Shown one piece after another: positions 35,946-45,738 of a stretch of DNA of 64,000 nt. Location: NCBI GenBank assembly GCA_937139495.1, contig CAKZQC010000026.1, positions 1-64,000 of the forward strand, read 5' to 3'. Source of the DNA: an uncultured Saprospiraceae bacterium (GTDB lineage: Bacteria; Bacteroidota; Bacteroidia; Chitinophagales; Saprospiraceae). The notes beneath the pieces are model-generated. The model was not told where the DNA came from, searched no databases, and saw only the letters and a program-made list of their open reading frames with translations. Made by a program: the position numbers and the translations under genes. Numbering within the stretch: the first letter of the stretch is position 1; the number at the start of each line of letters is the position of its first letter.

Positions 35946-36108
35946 AGGTTTATATGATTAGGATTGAAGAATAATTTTTTATTACGCTACAAGGATAAGG
36001 ACATTGCAGTAGCTAAAAAAATACTTTAAAAGCTTATTATTTCAACCATTAAAATTATACAAATACAAAAAACACTACAAAACAAATACTTACAGCTCCA
36101 AAAACAAG

Positions 36109-36145
36109 AAAAAGGTTTACTGAAATATATTCAGTAAACCTTTTT
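36109..36145 (-). terminator. Terminator of the thioredoxin lipoprotein genes
   Basis: A 16-bp stem (aaaaaggtttactgaa/ttcagtaaaccttttt) has a 5-base loop. On the minus strand it follows the 36185-36877 gene and ends in Ts. Confidence 0.8.
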
Positions 36146-36184
36146 TAATAAATTTATTTCCTTCTCGGAAGGAAAGTATTCTTC

Positions 36185-36877
36185 TTACATTTTCTTACTT
36201 GTCTTGATACCACAACCAAATGCCTTGGTGCTACTTGGATTAGGCATCTCCCCTTTAGTGACTGCTATCATCGCATTATCCAAGTATTTTTCAGTTACGT
36301 CTTCTTCGTCTTTGCTATCATCAATAGCACCAATATAAACAACCTCGTTTCCTTTGTCTGTTTTTTTCATTACATAGACATGAGGTGTTTTTTCGGCACC
36401 ATATTCAGGATAAACAGTTTGACCTTCATCAAAGATATAAGGGAAAGTGAATCCTTTTTCTTTGGCTCTTTCTTGCATTTCTGGATAACCATCAGATGGT
36501 GCTTCCGCAGGATCGTTCGGGTTGATAGCAATAACAGGATAACCCAATGCTTTGTATTTCTTGTCTAGTGCTATAATTCTATCTTCGTAGGCAATAGAAT
36601 AAGGACAGTGATTGCAAGTAAAAATAACAATAGCTCCTTTGGCATCAGTCATACCAGCCATTGATACCATCTTACCATCTACATTTTTGAGGCTAAAATC
36701 AGTAGCGTAGTCGCCTACTTTGTAGCCTTTTGTTTCTTCTACTTTTTCTTCTTCTACAACAGTCTCCGTTGTTTCTTCTTTTTGGTCATCAGTTGTAGCA
36801 GTTGGCTTGTCGTCGTTGCAGGCTACTAATAACCCCACGGTGCATAATACGAGCAAAATATTCGTTAGTGTCTTCAT
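36185..36877 (-). CDS. Thioredoxin-like lipoprotein (CNHCP type)
   Basis: The lipoprotein signal MKTLTNILLVLCTVGLLVAC puts lipid on Cys20. An acidic, Thr-rich linker precedes an AhpC/TSA-type thioredoxin fold whose redox site is FTCNHCPYSIAYEDR (Cys88, Cys91). That motif marks a peroxiredoxin-like thioredoxin subgroup. The fold continues with YPVIAINPNDPAEAPSDGYPEMQ and the cis-proline region EKTPHVYVM. It probably works at the outer or inner membrane surface as a reductase. Its TlpA-like neighbour ends 20 bases upstream, so the two are one operon. Confidence 0.85.
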   Translation of the reverse strand: MKTLTNILLVLCTVGLLVACNDDKPTATTDDQKEETTETVVEEEKVEETKGYKVGDYATDFSLKNVDGKMVSMAGMTDAKGAIVIFTCNHCPYSIAYEDRIIALDKKYKALGYPVIAINPNDPAEAPSDGYPEMQERAKEKGFTFPYIFDEGQTVYPEYGAEKTPHVYVMKKTDKGNEVVYIGAIDDSKDEEDVTEKYLDNAMIAVTKGEMPNPSSTKAFGCGIKTSKKM

Positions 36878-36897
36878 AATTGATAATAGATAATTGA

Positions 36898-37482
36898 TTA
36901 ATTAAAATGTGTTAGAAATGCTTTTTCGAGTTCGGCATAATCAAAAGATTGTGCATAAAAATGGCTACCTTCTTGATTATAGATGAGTGTAGCGGGGATT
37001 GCACCCGACCAGCTTGGGTCTATTTGGTCAATCCAGTCATTCATACCCTTTTGTTGCAACAACAGTACTTCTCCACGAAGCTCATTTGCTGCCAAAAAGG
37101 GCGTTAATTTTTCTTCTATTTTTTTCTCAAAATCTAGGCTCACAAAGATAAAGCGCACTTTTTTGCCTTCATATTTTTTTGCCAATTGATTGAAATAAGG
37201 CAACTCGGCGACACAAGGACTACACCAAGTAGCCCAAAAATTGACGACGTAAGTCGTGTCATTTTTTGCGTCCATGAAGGGCTTGAAATGTTCAAAATCG
37301 TAGATGGGCACGCCTCCTTTGGTCGCAACAGGAGCTCGGTCGATAGCCGTTGGTAGGCTGTCAATGGTCGTCGTAACCGTGTTACCAGGGGCATTGTTTG
37401 TACCTTCAGAGATAGTTGGAGTATCACAGCTAATCAAGATACAACTGAATAAAAATAAGTAAAATAGACTTCGGTACCACAT
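36898..37482 (-). CDS. TlpA-like thioredoxin lipoprotein
   Basis: From the ATG at 37482 the protein begins with a lipoprotein signal (MWYRSLFYLFLFSCILISC, Cys19). A linker follows, then a TlpA/ResA-type fold with VVNFWATWCSPCVAELPYF (Cys87, Cys90) and the cis-proline segment SGAIPATLIYN. Such proteins reduce cytochrome c or periplasmic disulfides. An ATG at 37509 would hide the signal. It is the first gene of a two-gene thioredoxin operon. Confidence 0.87.
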   Translation of the reverse strand: MWYRSLFYLFLFSCILISCDTPTISEGTNNAPGNTVTTTIDSLPTAIDRAPVATKGGVPIYDFEHFKPFMDAKNDTTYVVNFWATWCSPCVAELPYFNQLAKKYEGKKVRFIFVSLDFEKKIEEKLTPFLAANELRGEVLLLQQKGMNDWIDQIDPSWSGAIPATLIYNQEGSHFYAQSFDYAELEKAFLTHFN

Positions 37483-37544
37483 AGTTTTTTTGTTTGTTAT
37501 TGCCACCAATCGAGAACAACCAAAAAGTTATTGCCCCGATTCAT

Positions 37545-38948
37545 TTAGTGATGTTGCTTAATAAACAGCAATACTTCAGAATCGTTTTCGAGCATGGGTG
37601 CTATTTCAAAAAAATGATCTATCATGTTCTCATCTTCTTTCAATATATTGCCCAGTACTACAAACCCTGCTTTACGATTGCCTGACTCTATCAATATAGC
37701 AGCCTGTACACAATCTAGTATTAAATCTTGCGTATATTGACGAGCTTCCGTGAGCATTTCCAATGCCACCTCATAAGCTTCTTCATCTATCAAAAATTCG
37801 ATGTAGTGAATCCATACAATCGCTTCTGCTGGGGCTGTCTCTATGGCTTTTTGGTAATATTTCTGAGCCATTGGGCTATTTCCATTGGCATCATAAGCAT
37901 CTGCCAAAGCCAAAGAAAACTGTTCGTTTTTGTTGTCTGCTTCGTAGGCTTGTTTGTAGGCTACTATTGCCTCTTTCCATTGTTGTTCGGCAACATAACA
38001 ATTGCCCAAATGGTAATGTACATCACCACCTAGATTGTCAATTTGAAGTGCCTTATGATAGAAGTTTTTTGACTCTTCATATTTTTCTTTCCACTCATAA
38101 CACCGCCCTAAACGAAACCAAATTTCGGCATCTGGCTCAAAAAGTGATTTGTATTCTTCTAGGTATCGCAATGCCTCATTGCAGCGCTCTAGCTCTAGCA
38201 GTGTGACTATATAATCGTGGTAAGCAGGCTCAAACTGTTCGTTGATTGTTATCGAAAAATCGAAAGCTTCGGCTGCTTTTTCCTTAAGTCCTACGGCATT
38301 GTAACTCAAGCCCAAGTTGTACCAAGCCCAATAAGAATAGGGGTGCTGATCGATAAACTCAAGGTGGTATTCGATAGAGGCAGCATAGTCGCCCAAGGTG
38401 TCTATCGCAATCCAGAGACGATTGAGTGCCAATGTATTTTTAGGGGCTTTTTCGAGTGCCTTTTTCAGAAATTTCATGGCATTTTTGTGGTTCTCTTGTA
38501 TCTCGTAGATAGTTGCTTTGAGTACATACAAGTCTGGCAGGTCTTCGTCGTCGGCTATGTATCGAGCTTCGTTGAGTATTTCCAATGCCTTTCGTTGGTC
38601 GTTCTGACGCATGTACAAATCACATTTCGTCAAGTATATTTCTATATTTGTAGGCTCAAAAAGCGTTGCTTTTTCTAGAAATTCAAATGCTTCTCCCAAC
38701 TGGTTTTTTTCAGTCAATAACTGAGCTTTGCGAATATAAAGAGGCGCAGAATAACGATGCTGTTCTATCGCTTCTTCTGTTATCTGCAAGGCTTTATCAA
38801 ATTCGAGTTCATCGTCATAATAATCAATCACCATCAGAAAGCTTTCTTGCTCCCAATAAGGAACCGTTTCTTGCTTCAAGTGCTCTTCATATTGCCTCAA
38901 TAGCAATTCCAGTTCTTCTGGATTCTCTTCTGTATTATCTGAATTCAT
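37545..38948 (-). CDS. TPR repeat protein
   Basis: The 467 residues are almost entirely tetratricopeptide repeats, about eleven to twelve, from residue 45 on. Clear units are APLYIRKAQLLTEKNQLGEAFEFLEKATLFEP, SYWAWYNLGLSYNAVGLKEKAAEAFDFSITIN and GDVHYHLGNCYVAEQQWKEAIVAYKQAYEAD. There is no signal peptide and the start is acidic (MNSDNTEENPEELELLL). It is probably a cytosolic scaffold of the kind widespread in Bacteroidota; partners cannot be inferred. Confidence 0.85.
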   Translation of the reverse strand: MNSDNTEENPEELELLLRQYEEHLKQETVPYWEQESFLMVIDYYDDELEFDKALQITEEAIEQHRYSAPLYIRKAQLLTEKNQLGEAFEFLEKATLFEPTNIEIYLTKCDLYMRQNDQRKALEILNEARYIADDEDLPDLYVLKATIYEIQENHKNAMKFLKKALEKAPKNTLALNRLWIAIDTLGDYAASIEYHLEFIDQHPYSYWAWYNLGLSYNAVGLKEKAAEAFDFSITINEQFEPAYHDYIVTLLELERCNEALRYLEEYKSLFEPDAEIWFRLGRCYEWKEKYEESKNFYHKALQIDNLGGDVHYHLGNCYVAEQQWKEAIVAYKQAYEADNKNEQFSLALADAYDANGNSPMAQKYYQKAIETAPAEAIVWIHYIEFLIDEEAYEVALEMLTEARQYTQDLILDCVQAAILIESGNRKAGFVVLGNILKEDENMIDHFFEIAPMLENDSEVLLFIKQHH

Positions 38949-39241
38949 TCGTATAATTTGGTGGTCAAATAGTCTTACTCTTTATCAGAGACTAAGACCA
39001 AATAGTATCGCGTGTATATCATGAAGGATTGGCAAAACAATCGCAGCTATTCAAACCTCATTCCATTTATATCCTGTACTACCTCCTTTGTTAAAACTTT
39101 AAGTAATCTAACAACAGCTACTGTACTAAACAAGTCTATTTTGACTACTTAATTCTTTAAGTTAATACAAAATAATTATTTGCAGCAACTTTCTCGTACT
39201 TTAGTAACTCTATTTTTTGTTAATTTTATCAAAACATACGT

Positions 39242-42200
39242 ATGAATTTTATTTGTAAAAGTATTTGTTGGAGTGTGTGCTGGTTAGCTACCTTATTACT
39301 TACCAGTCGATTGAATGCCCAACAAACAACCTACTTCCAACAAAAAGTGGATTACAACATACAAGTACAGCTTGATGATAACAATCATTATTTGCGTGGG
39401 CAAATATCCATAAAATATACCAATAATTCGCCCGATACTTTGTCCTCTATTTATATGCACCTTTGGCCCAATGGTTATAAGCATACCCAAACAGCTTTTG
39501 CGAAACAATTGGTCGATAATGACCGATTGGATTTTCAATTTAGCAAGGCAAATGATAGAGGTTTTATAGATAGTTTGGCGTTTGTGATTGATGGGAAAAA
39601 AGTCCCCTACGAAGAAACGATTGAACAACCTGATATTGCACTGCTGCCATTGCCACAGCCACTATTACCCAACCAAACGATAACCATACAGACTCCTTTT
39701 CGAGTCAAACTCCCTAGCGATTTTTCGAGGTTGGCACACCTTGGGCAGTCTTATATGATCTGTCAGTGGTACCCCAAACCTGCGGTATATGACACGGAGG
39801 GTTGGCACCCAATGCCTTATTTGAGCAATGGCGAATTTTATTCTGAATTTGGCAACTTTGATGTAAAAATAACCCTACCTCAAAATTATGTATTAGGAGC
39901 TACAGGCGAACTCCAAACCGCTTCCGAACAAGCGTTTCTGGATAAAAAAGCAGCAGAATCGGCTACCAAAAGCTTTGCTAAATTAGCACAAAAACCACTC
40001 GAAGCAGATTCTTTTCCTGCCTCTAGCACCACTCTCAAAACCGTCCATTATACAGCCCAGAAAGTACACGATTTTGCATGGTTTGCCGACAAGCGCTATC
40101 ATGTATTGCAAAGCAAAGTAACCCTTAAATCGGGCAAAGAAGTAGCCACCTATGCCCTATTCAATGACTATGAAGCCAATCTTTGGGCGGAAGCCCCCAA
40201 ATACCTCAACCGAGCAGTAGCTTTTTACTCGGATATAGTGGGCGAATATCCCTACTCCAAAGCCGTAGCCGTGCAGGGGATTTATCAAGGTGCCGATATG
40301 GAATACCCAAGCATTACGGTCATCGGAACCGCAGGGTACGACGAAGCACTCGACAATGTCATCACCCACGAAGTAGGACACAATTGGTTTTATGGGGTAT
40401 TGGGTAGCAATGAACGGGATAATCCTTGGCTAGACGAAGGATTCAATAATTATCTGGATTCGCGCTACATGACCAAATATTATGGCTACAATACTAGCAC
40501 CGAATACAGTGCTTATGTGCAACAAGCCTCCCACCATCGTGACCAAGCGATTACAAGTGACGCAGCTACGGTTTCGGACTTCAATTATTACGTCTGTGCC
40601 TACGCCAAACCGACTTTGTCGTTTCGCTATTTGCAGCAGTATTTGGGTACTCCCCAAATGGATAGTATCCTAAAAAAATATTACCAGACATGGCAATACA
40701 AACACCCACAACCGAAAGATGTCAAAGCACTTTTTGAGCAAGAAGCAACCAAGCCTGTTAGCTGGTTTTTTGACCATCTCATCGAATCTACTCGACAGCT
40801 GGATTATGCCGTGACGCAGCATCGCTGCTGCAATCCCAAAGATCAAGCTCAAATCACGATTCGCAACAAAGGCGATTTTGCGGCTCCTATTCCTATCGCC
40901 GTTTGGCAATGGGATAGTACTGGACAACAGACGATAATGGAGGAAAAATGGATAGAAGGACTTGCCCCCAACCAAGATACGACGATTGATATGGCAGCTG
41001 CTCCTCTGGCTACTTATCAGCTCGATGTACGCAACGAAATACCTGACATCAACAGAAACAACAACAGCTTTCGCAATTATGGGTTGCTACGCAAAGGCGA
41101 ACCTGCTAAACTAAAGTTTTTGGGGGACATTTATCAAGCCGAAAAGAAACGTATCAATTTCCTCCCTATTCTGGGTTTCAATCGTTATGATGGGGTTATG
41201 CTTGGCATGGCTTTTTACAATTTGCCGATTCCTCGCCGAAAAGTCGAATACAGTATTATGCCGCTCTTCTCTACCTTTGCCCTAGCTCCTAGCGGAATGG
41301 GCGAGGTGCAACTCAATACTTTTGACAAAAAAGACAATCGCCTTTCGATAGGATTGCGAGGCAAAACGTTTCATAAACGTTGGCAACAGCAAACAGAAGA
41401 ACGACCGTATAGTTTTTCGGAGCGATATGCCAAAATAACGCCCTACATGGAGTACGAATGGGCAAAGCCAAATGACCGAAGCAAAACCACGCACCTCCTG
41501 ACCATGACACACTCGCTGATAGTCGAAGAGCGAGGCAAAGAAAACCGCACGGTTACGCCTACGGCTACAACATGGACATTTGACGGAAAAGAAACCAGCT
41601 GGAGAAGTACGCACCGTTTGATTTATGATTATACCGACAAAAAAGCGACACTTCCGCTCGCTATCAAGACGATGCTCGAATATGCCAATTACAATAGTTT
41701 TGAAGACAAGGAACATTATCTAAAACTGACGACTACTGCCAATTTTAGATTCATGTATAGTCCCAAATGGGGCGTAGATTTACGATTGTTTGCAGGTGGT
41801 TTTTTGTGGCATACCGACCGTCAATTTGGGGATTTCCCCTTGCAGCTAGTTGCCAATAATCGCTCAGATTATCATTATGATTATCATGTAGTGGGCAGAC
41901 GAGAGTTTGAGAACACCCTATCCAATCAAGTAATACTAACAGAAGGTGGCTTCAAGACCGCCATAGAACCTGTTGTAGATAATGGCAGTAGCAATAGCTT
42001 TATTTTTGCAATCAACTTGACCAGTGATATTCCCATTCAGCTTCCCTTCGGGACAAAATATGTCAAGTTAAAGCCTTTCTTAGATTTGGGATATTACAAC
42101 AATACCGCCCCATCGGTCACGATAGAAAGTGCTGCCGACGAGTTATTTTTTAGTGGGGGTATTATGTTAGATATTTGGAATGGTGCCGCAGGTATCTATA

Positions 42201-42340
42201 TTCCATTGATTGCTTCCGAGAACTTGAATCAAAAAGTCAACAGCTATTCCAAGGGCAAGTTTTTCAATAAAATCACCTTTAGTTTAGACCTCAGTCGATT
42301 GCAAGTAGAGTCTGTCAGCAAGGAGTTACTGGAGTTCTAA
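39242..42340 (+). CDS. M1 family metallopeptidase with C-terminal barrel-like region
   Basis: The signal peptide (MNFICKSICWSVCWLATLLLTSRLNAQ) precedes the M1 N-terminal beta domain (DNNHYLRGQISIKYTNNSPDTLSSIYMHLWPN). The catalytic domain has HEVGHNWFYG (His376, Glu377, His380) and the third ligand 18 residues later in NPWLDEGFNNYLDSRY (Glu399). After about residue 620 come some 400 residues of alternating, aromatic-rich strands (FLPILGFNRYDGVMLGMAFYNLP, ANFRFMYSPKWGVDLRLFAGG, FLDLGYYNN) that look like an outer-membrane barrel or large beta domain. It is probably an outer-membrane aminopeptidase. At 1032 aa it is longer than typical M1 enzymes (about 850). Confidence 0.82.
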   Translation: MNFICKSICWSVCWLATLLLTSRLNAQQTTYFQQKVDYNIQVQLDDNNHYLRGQISIKYTNNSPDTLSSIYMHLWPNGYKHTQTAFAKQLVDNDRLDFQFSKANDRGFIDSLAFVIDGKKVPYEETIEQPDIALLPLPQPLLPNQTITIQTPFRVKLPSDFSRLAHLGQSYMICQWYPKPAVYDTEGWHPMPYLSNGEFYSEFGNFDVKITLPQNYVLGATGELQTASEQAFLDKKAAESATKSFAKLAQKPLEADSFPASSTTLKTVHYTAQKVHDFAWFADKRYHVLQSKVTLKSGKEVATYALFNDYEANLWAEAPKYLNRAVAFYSDIVGEYPYSKAVAVQGIYQGADMEYPSITVIGTAGYDEALDNVITHEVGHNWFYGVLGSNERDNPWLDEGFNNYLDSRYMTKYYGYNTSTEYSAYVQQASHHRDQAITSDAATVSDFNYYVCAYAKPTLSFRYLQQYLGTPQMDSILKKYYQTWQYKHPQPKDVKALFEQEATKPVSWFFDHLIESTRQLDYAVTQHRCCNPKDQAQITIRNKGDFAAPIPIAVWQWDSTGQQTIMEEKWIEGLAPNQDTTIDMAAAPLATYQLDVRNEIPDINRNNNSFRNYGLLRKGEPAKLKFLGDIYQAEKKRINFLPILGFNRYDGVMLGMAFYNLPIPRRKVEYSIMPLFSTFALAPSGMGEVQLNTFDKKDNRLSIGLRGKTFHKRWQQQTEERPYSFSERYAKITPYMEYEWAKPNDRSKTTHLLTMTHSLIVEERGKENRTVTPTATTWTFDGKETSWRSTHRLIYDYTDKKATLPLAIKTMLEYANYNSFEDKEHYLKLTTTANFRFMYSPKWGVDLRLFAGGFLWHTDRQFGDFPLQLVANNRSDYHYDYHVVGRREFENTLSNQVILTEGGFKTAIEPVVDNGSSNSFIFAINLTSDIPIQLPFGTKYVKLKPFLDLGYYNNTAPSVTIESAADELFFSGGIMLDIWNGAAGIYIPLIASENLNQKVNSYSKGKFFNKITFSLDLSRLQVESVSKELLEF

Positions 42341-42344
42341 CGGA

Positions 42345-43997
42345 TTAATCTTGTGCAGGCTGCTCTGCCACAGGCGAGGGCAGAGCAGCTGGCAATTCTT
42401 CTTCAGTAATATCGGTCAATATTTTTTCCATCTGAAAAGAATACAACTTATTGAGCTTGCTCAATTTTCGTCCTAACAAATCCGCATGTTCTAGGAACTG
42501 GGGAATTTGTTTTTCGTTGGTGGTCGCACTCGCTGTTTCCATCCAATCCCATTCTGTTTGGCAACTTTCGAGTATTTTTTGTTTGGATACACTGTTGTGT
42601 ATCGAAGACAATAGCGAAGTATATTTCTGCTGATAAGCCGTTATGTCGGTGTCTAGTAGAGCCTGATTAGCTCCGTTGGGTGCATGTACTTGTAGTATAA
42701 ATGACCTTGCTACTCGCTGCGAAATCAATCGCAAATCGTGAATAGTTTCCAAGTGATGTACAATACTTTGTTGGGAGTTAATTTCTTCGGCATGGTCTGC
42801 TCTCAATTGTTGTATGCTAGGCAATTGCAGTGCAAAAGCTTTAATTCTTTCTGTAATTCCTTCGCAAGCATCTACTACCTGTTGTGCTTGTTCTATTATT
42901 GTTGGGAAGTTTTCTTCTTGAACATTACTTAAATTGTCAATGCTTTTTTTGTAGATGTTCCAAGTATTCCAAATGGTCACCAACTCTTGTTGGGTCGCCA
43001 AATCTGGAGCTGTTTTTTCAAACAAACGGAGTTCTTCTTCAAACCCATTGATTTCGGCAATAATGTCTTGCTTATAAACGTACTGCGTTGGTTCATCCAC
43101 GGCAATCAATGCGATATATTTTTTAGTTATTTTCTGCACCTCAAAACTTTGATTGGACATTTGCAACATCCAGTTGCTGACCGATAAGGCTTGCCCTAGT
43201 TCTTCGTACAAGTCAGACACTTCTATGATGGTTTCCGATATTTTTTCGGCACGCAAGTACATATCATCTAGGTGTGTTTTCTGGCGCTTGGACGTAAACA
43301 CCAAATGAGGCGTAATGCCCACCCATGATTCTCTAATGACATTGTATTTTTGTTGGATTTGAATATTCGTAGGCTTACTATCGGAAAGCTCTTGTAGCAG
43401 TCCCGAAAACGCCATTTGTGCTTCATCTAGTCGGTGTCCTGACTCTGTACCTGCTATACCTGATTTTTCTGCCAAGTAATACAACAAAATACGTTCTATC
43501 AAAATATGCTGATTGGTATTTTTTTTTCTTAGTTCGTTGGTCGCCACCATCATTTCAGTAGGCTTGATACTACTCATTGCTTGTGCCTGTGCCAGATATG
43601 CTTGATGTACTATTTTGGTAGTTGCTAATATATGATCCAACTGTTTGAGGAGCTTCGCTCCATCTTCTTTGCGAATACTCCACCCTACAATCCCGACATA
43701 TTCCGTCCAGCTTACTCGAAGGTCTTTTAGAGCAACACGAATAGGGTCGGTGGGCGTACACTTGCCCATTTCGTAGAGGTTTTCTTCAAATTCTTTGATA
43801 ATATCATCTCTATCTTGATAGAGTTTTATATCTTTTAGGTTATTACACAGTCCGATATACACTTTGGCGGCTCGTTGAGCCAATACGCGCTGTTTGTCCG
43901 ATAGTTCTACCGCTTGCTCGATAGTCACTTCTCCTGTATCTGCTGCTATTGCACCAATACACAACAGAACGGTAAGTATAGTATAATAATATTTCAT
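42345..43997 (-). CDS. Exported protein with several PilJ-type sensory modules
   Basis: A signal peptide (MKYYYTILTVLLCIGAIAA) is followed by about 530 helical residues. The opening EQAVELSDKQRVLAQRAAKVYIGL and a later HLETIHDLRLISQRVARSFILQV are typical of the PilJ/NarX-type sensor domain (Q-R-hydrophobic-xQR-AK pattern). Two more degenerate copies seem to lie between them (residues about 150-210 and 265-330). PilJ domains normally sit in front of a methyl-accepting or kinase domain, but here there is neither and no second membrane helix. The role is unknown. The stop is four bases from the convergent peptidase stop. An ATG two codons upstream is also possible. Confidence 0.7.
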   Translation of the reverse strand: MKYYYTILTVLLCIGAIAADTGEVTIEQAVELSDKQRVLAQRAAKVYIGLCNNLKDIKLYQDRDDIIKEFEENLYEMGKCTPTDPIRVALKDLRVSWTEYVGIVGWSIRKEDGAKLLKQLDHILATTKIVHQAYLAQAQAMSSIKPTEMMVATNELRKKNTNQHILIERILLYYLAEKSGIAGTESGHRLDEAQMAFSGLLQELSDSKPTNIQIQQKYNVIRESWVGITPHLVFTSKRQKTHLDDMYLRAEKISETIIEVSDLYEELGQALSVSNWMLQMSNQSFEVQKITKKYIALIAVDEPTQYVYKQDIIAEINGFEEELRLFEKTAPDLATQQELVTIWNTWNIYKKSIDNLSNVQEENFPTIIEQAQQVVDACEGITERIKAFALQLPSIQQLRADHAEEINSQQSIVHHLETIHDLRLISQRVARSFILQVHAPNGANQALLDTDITAYQQKYTSLLSSIHNSVSKQKILESCQTEWDWMETASATTNEKQIPQFLEHADLLGRKLSKLNKLYSFQMEKILTDITEEELPAALPSPVAEQPAQD

Positions 43998-44189
43998 AAG
44001 CAATGGATAAGTAATTGCTTATGAGTAGAATATAAGCAATATGGCTATAAATAATTTGCTATTTCGATAGGCTATTGGTCTTGGTGAGTTATATAAATAT
44101 ATAAAAAAAGATTTGAACAAGTAGCACATAGGTGGCTTTTATACATAGATACTTACCAAAATAAGTGAACTTCCAAACGGTATTGTAGT

Positions 44190-44204
44190 TATGTCTAAGA
44201 CATA
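44190..44204. repeat. 15-bp perfect palindrome tatgtctaagacata
   Basis: It lies in the divergent promoter gap 32 bases before the AstE/AspA-type gene. It contains the tgtctaa word of the dispersed repeat and could equally be an operator. Confidence 0.5.
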
Positions 44205-44235
44205 TCAACGGTTCTGATAAATATACTTTGTACGC

Positions 44236-45273
44236 ATGAAAATACTAGACACGACTATCGCCCCCGGCGAAACCAAGACCATATTTTTAGCTATTGCCAA
44301 ACTACATACAGGTACACCTATAGATATACCCGTAGTGGTCTCTCGTGCACTAGAAGATGGTCCTTGCCTACTTCTTACGGGGGGCATTCATGGCGACGAA
44401 GTCAATGGGGTGGAAATCGTTCGTCAGATTATCACGAATGGATACCACAAACCAACCAAAGGGACGGTGATTTGTATTCCTGTTGTCAATATGTTTGGTT
44501 TCCTGAACCAAGCACGTGATTTTCCTGATGGTAGAGACCTCAATCGTATGTTCCCAGGATTCAAAAAAGGCTCGCTAGCCAGTCGATTTGCTTACCATAT
44601 TATTGAGATTATTGCGCCTTGCGTCGAGTATTGTATTGATTTTCATACTGGTGGCGCTTCTCGTTTCAACTATTCGCAAATTCGCATAGATGCACAAGAA
44701 CCCGAAACATTAGAACTCGCCAAAATTTTTGGCACCAAATTTATTTTGGATTCGCAGAATCGAGACAAATCATTCCGTAAAACAATGTCCACTTTGGGCA
44801 AAAAAGTACTACTTTTTGAAGGCGGCAAAACCCTTAATTTGGACAGAATCGTCACACAGTTGGGTATAGAAGGAACACTCAAAGTGATGCAGCACCTCGG
44901 TATGCGCAATTTTGAAGAAGAACTCGAAGAGAGTTACACTCCAAAAAAACAAGTACTTGTCCGCAAATCCTCGTGGGTACGGGCTCCCGAATCAGGTATG
45001 TGGCGTAGTTTTAGACACATTGGCAGCTATGTCAAAAAAGGCGAACCGATTGGTTCTGTCAGTGATCCTTATGGAGCCATGGAACAGATTGTCAAAGCTC
45101 CTTTTGAGGGCTTTATTATTTGTAATAATCATGCTCCATTGGTCAACGAAGGCGATGCCATTAGTCATATTACCAAAGAGATAGAGCTACAAGAAAAAAC
45201 AATCCAAGCATCGACGACCATAGATCAGGAAGACGAGGAAGAGGAAGAGGAAATACTTTCGGAAGAAAAATAA
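44236..45273 (+). CDS. Succinylglutamate desuccinylase/aspartoacylase family protein
   Basis: The zinc site is visible as GGIHGDEVNGVE (His52, Glu55) and YCIDFHTGG (third ligand His). Further family marks are MFPGFKKGSLASRFAYHI and LFEGGKTLNLDRI, with a C-terminal biotinyl-like beta domain (SGMWRSFRHIGSYVKKGEPIGSVSDPYG). The family removes acyl groups from amino acids or peptide-like substrates; the substrate is unknown, and a rimK gene, often its neighbour, is not seen. The last 25 residues are nearly all Asp and Glu. It is cytosolic, with no signal peptide. Confidence 0.88.
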   Translation: MKILDTTIAPGETKTIFLAIAKLHTGTPIDIPVVVSRALEDGPCLLLTGGIHGDEVNGVEIVRQIITNGYHKPTKGTVICIPVVNMFGFLNQARDFPDGRDLNRMFPGFKKGSLASRFAYHIIEIIAPCVEYCIDFHTGGASRFNYSQIRIDAQEPETLELAKIFGTKFILDSQNRDKSFRKTMSTLGKKVLLFEGGKTLNLDRIVTQLGIEGTLKVMQHLGMRNFEEELEESYTPKKQVLVRKSSWVRAPESGMWRSFRHIGSYVKKGEPIGSVSDPYGAMEQIVKAPFEGFIICNNHAPLVNEGDAISHITKEIELQEKTIQASTTIDQEDEEEEEEILSEEK

Positions 45274-45276
45274 CGA

Positions 45277-45738
45277 CTACACTATTGTGATTCGGTCGCC
45301 TGCTTTAGCTTCTTTCATCTTTTCGACAACCCCTGCAAAGTAGTAAGGAATATTATCTTCTTTGCCATTTTTTATTCTGCCTCTCACTTTGTCGAATGCC
45401 AATATAGAGATAGCAAAATCAGGCTCGCCCATTACTAATACAGGCTGTTTGCCTTGTTCGTACCAGTAGTACTTACCGCCATATTGTCGTCGAGTTACCT
45501 CGAATATATACGCCCCAATAATAGACACCAAATACTGTTGGCGTGGCTCTTCAAATTCGGGATAAAAATCCGACAAATCGTCTAGCATTTTATCCACCAC
45601 TGCTAGGCTATCGACCGAATAGTCGAGTCCTGCAAAACGCAGCCCAAAATCCCGTACGCAGATTTTAGCATCGCTGGCTATCTTTTGCCCAAACTCATCT
45701 TTGGGTGCATTTTTTTTGAATAGGTCTAGGATTCCCAT
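45277..45738 (-). CDS. Hypothetical cytosolic protein
   Basis: From the ATG at 45738 it has 153 residues beginning MGILDLFKKNAPKDEFGQKIASDAKI. It contains YLVSIIGAYIFEVTRRQYGGKYYWYEQGKQPVLVMGEPDFAISILAFDKVRGRIKNG and a final MKEAKAGDRITIV. I do not recognise a named family, though the pattern of a helix pair followed by a small beta unit resembles immunity-type or DUF proteins of this size. It is convergent with the AstE/AspA-type gene, 3 bases apart. An ATG at 45822 is possible but reads unlike protein. Confidence 0.65.
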   Translation of the reverse strand: MGILDLFKKNAPKDEFGQKIASDAKICVRDFGLRFAGLDYSVDSLAVVDKMLDDLSDFYPEFEEPRQQYLVSIIGAYIFEVTRRQYGGKYYWYEQGKQPVLVMGEPDFAISILAFDKVRGRIKNGKEDNIPYYFAGVVEKMKEAKAGDRITIV

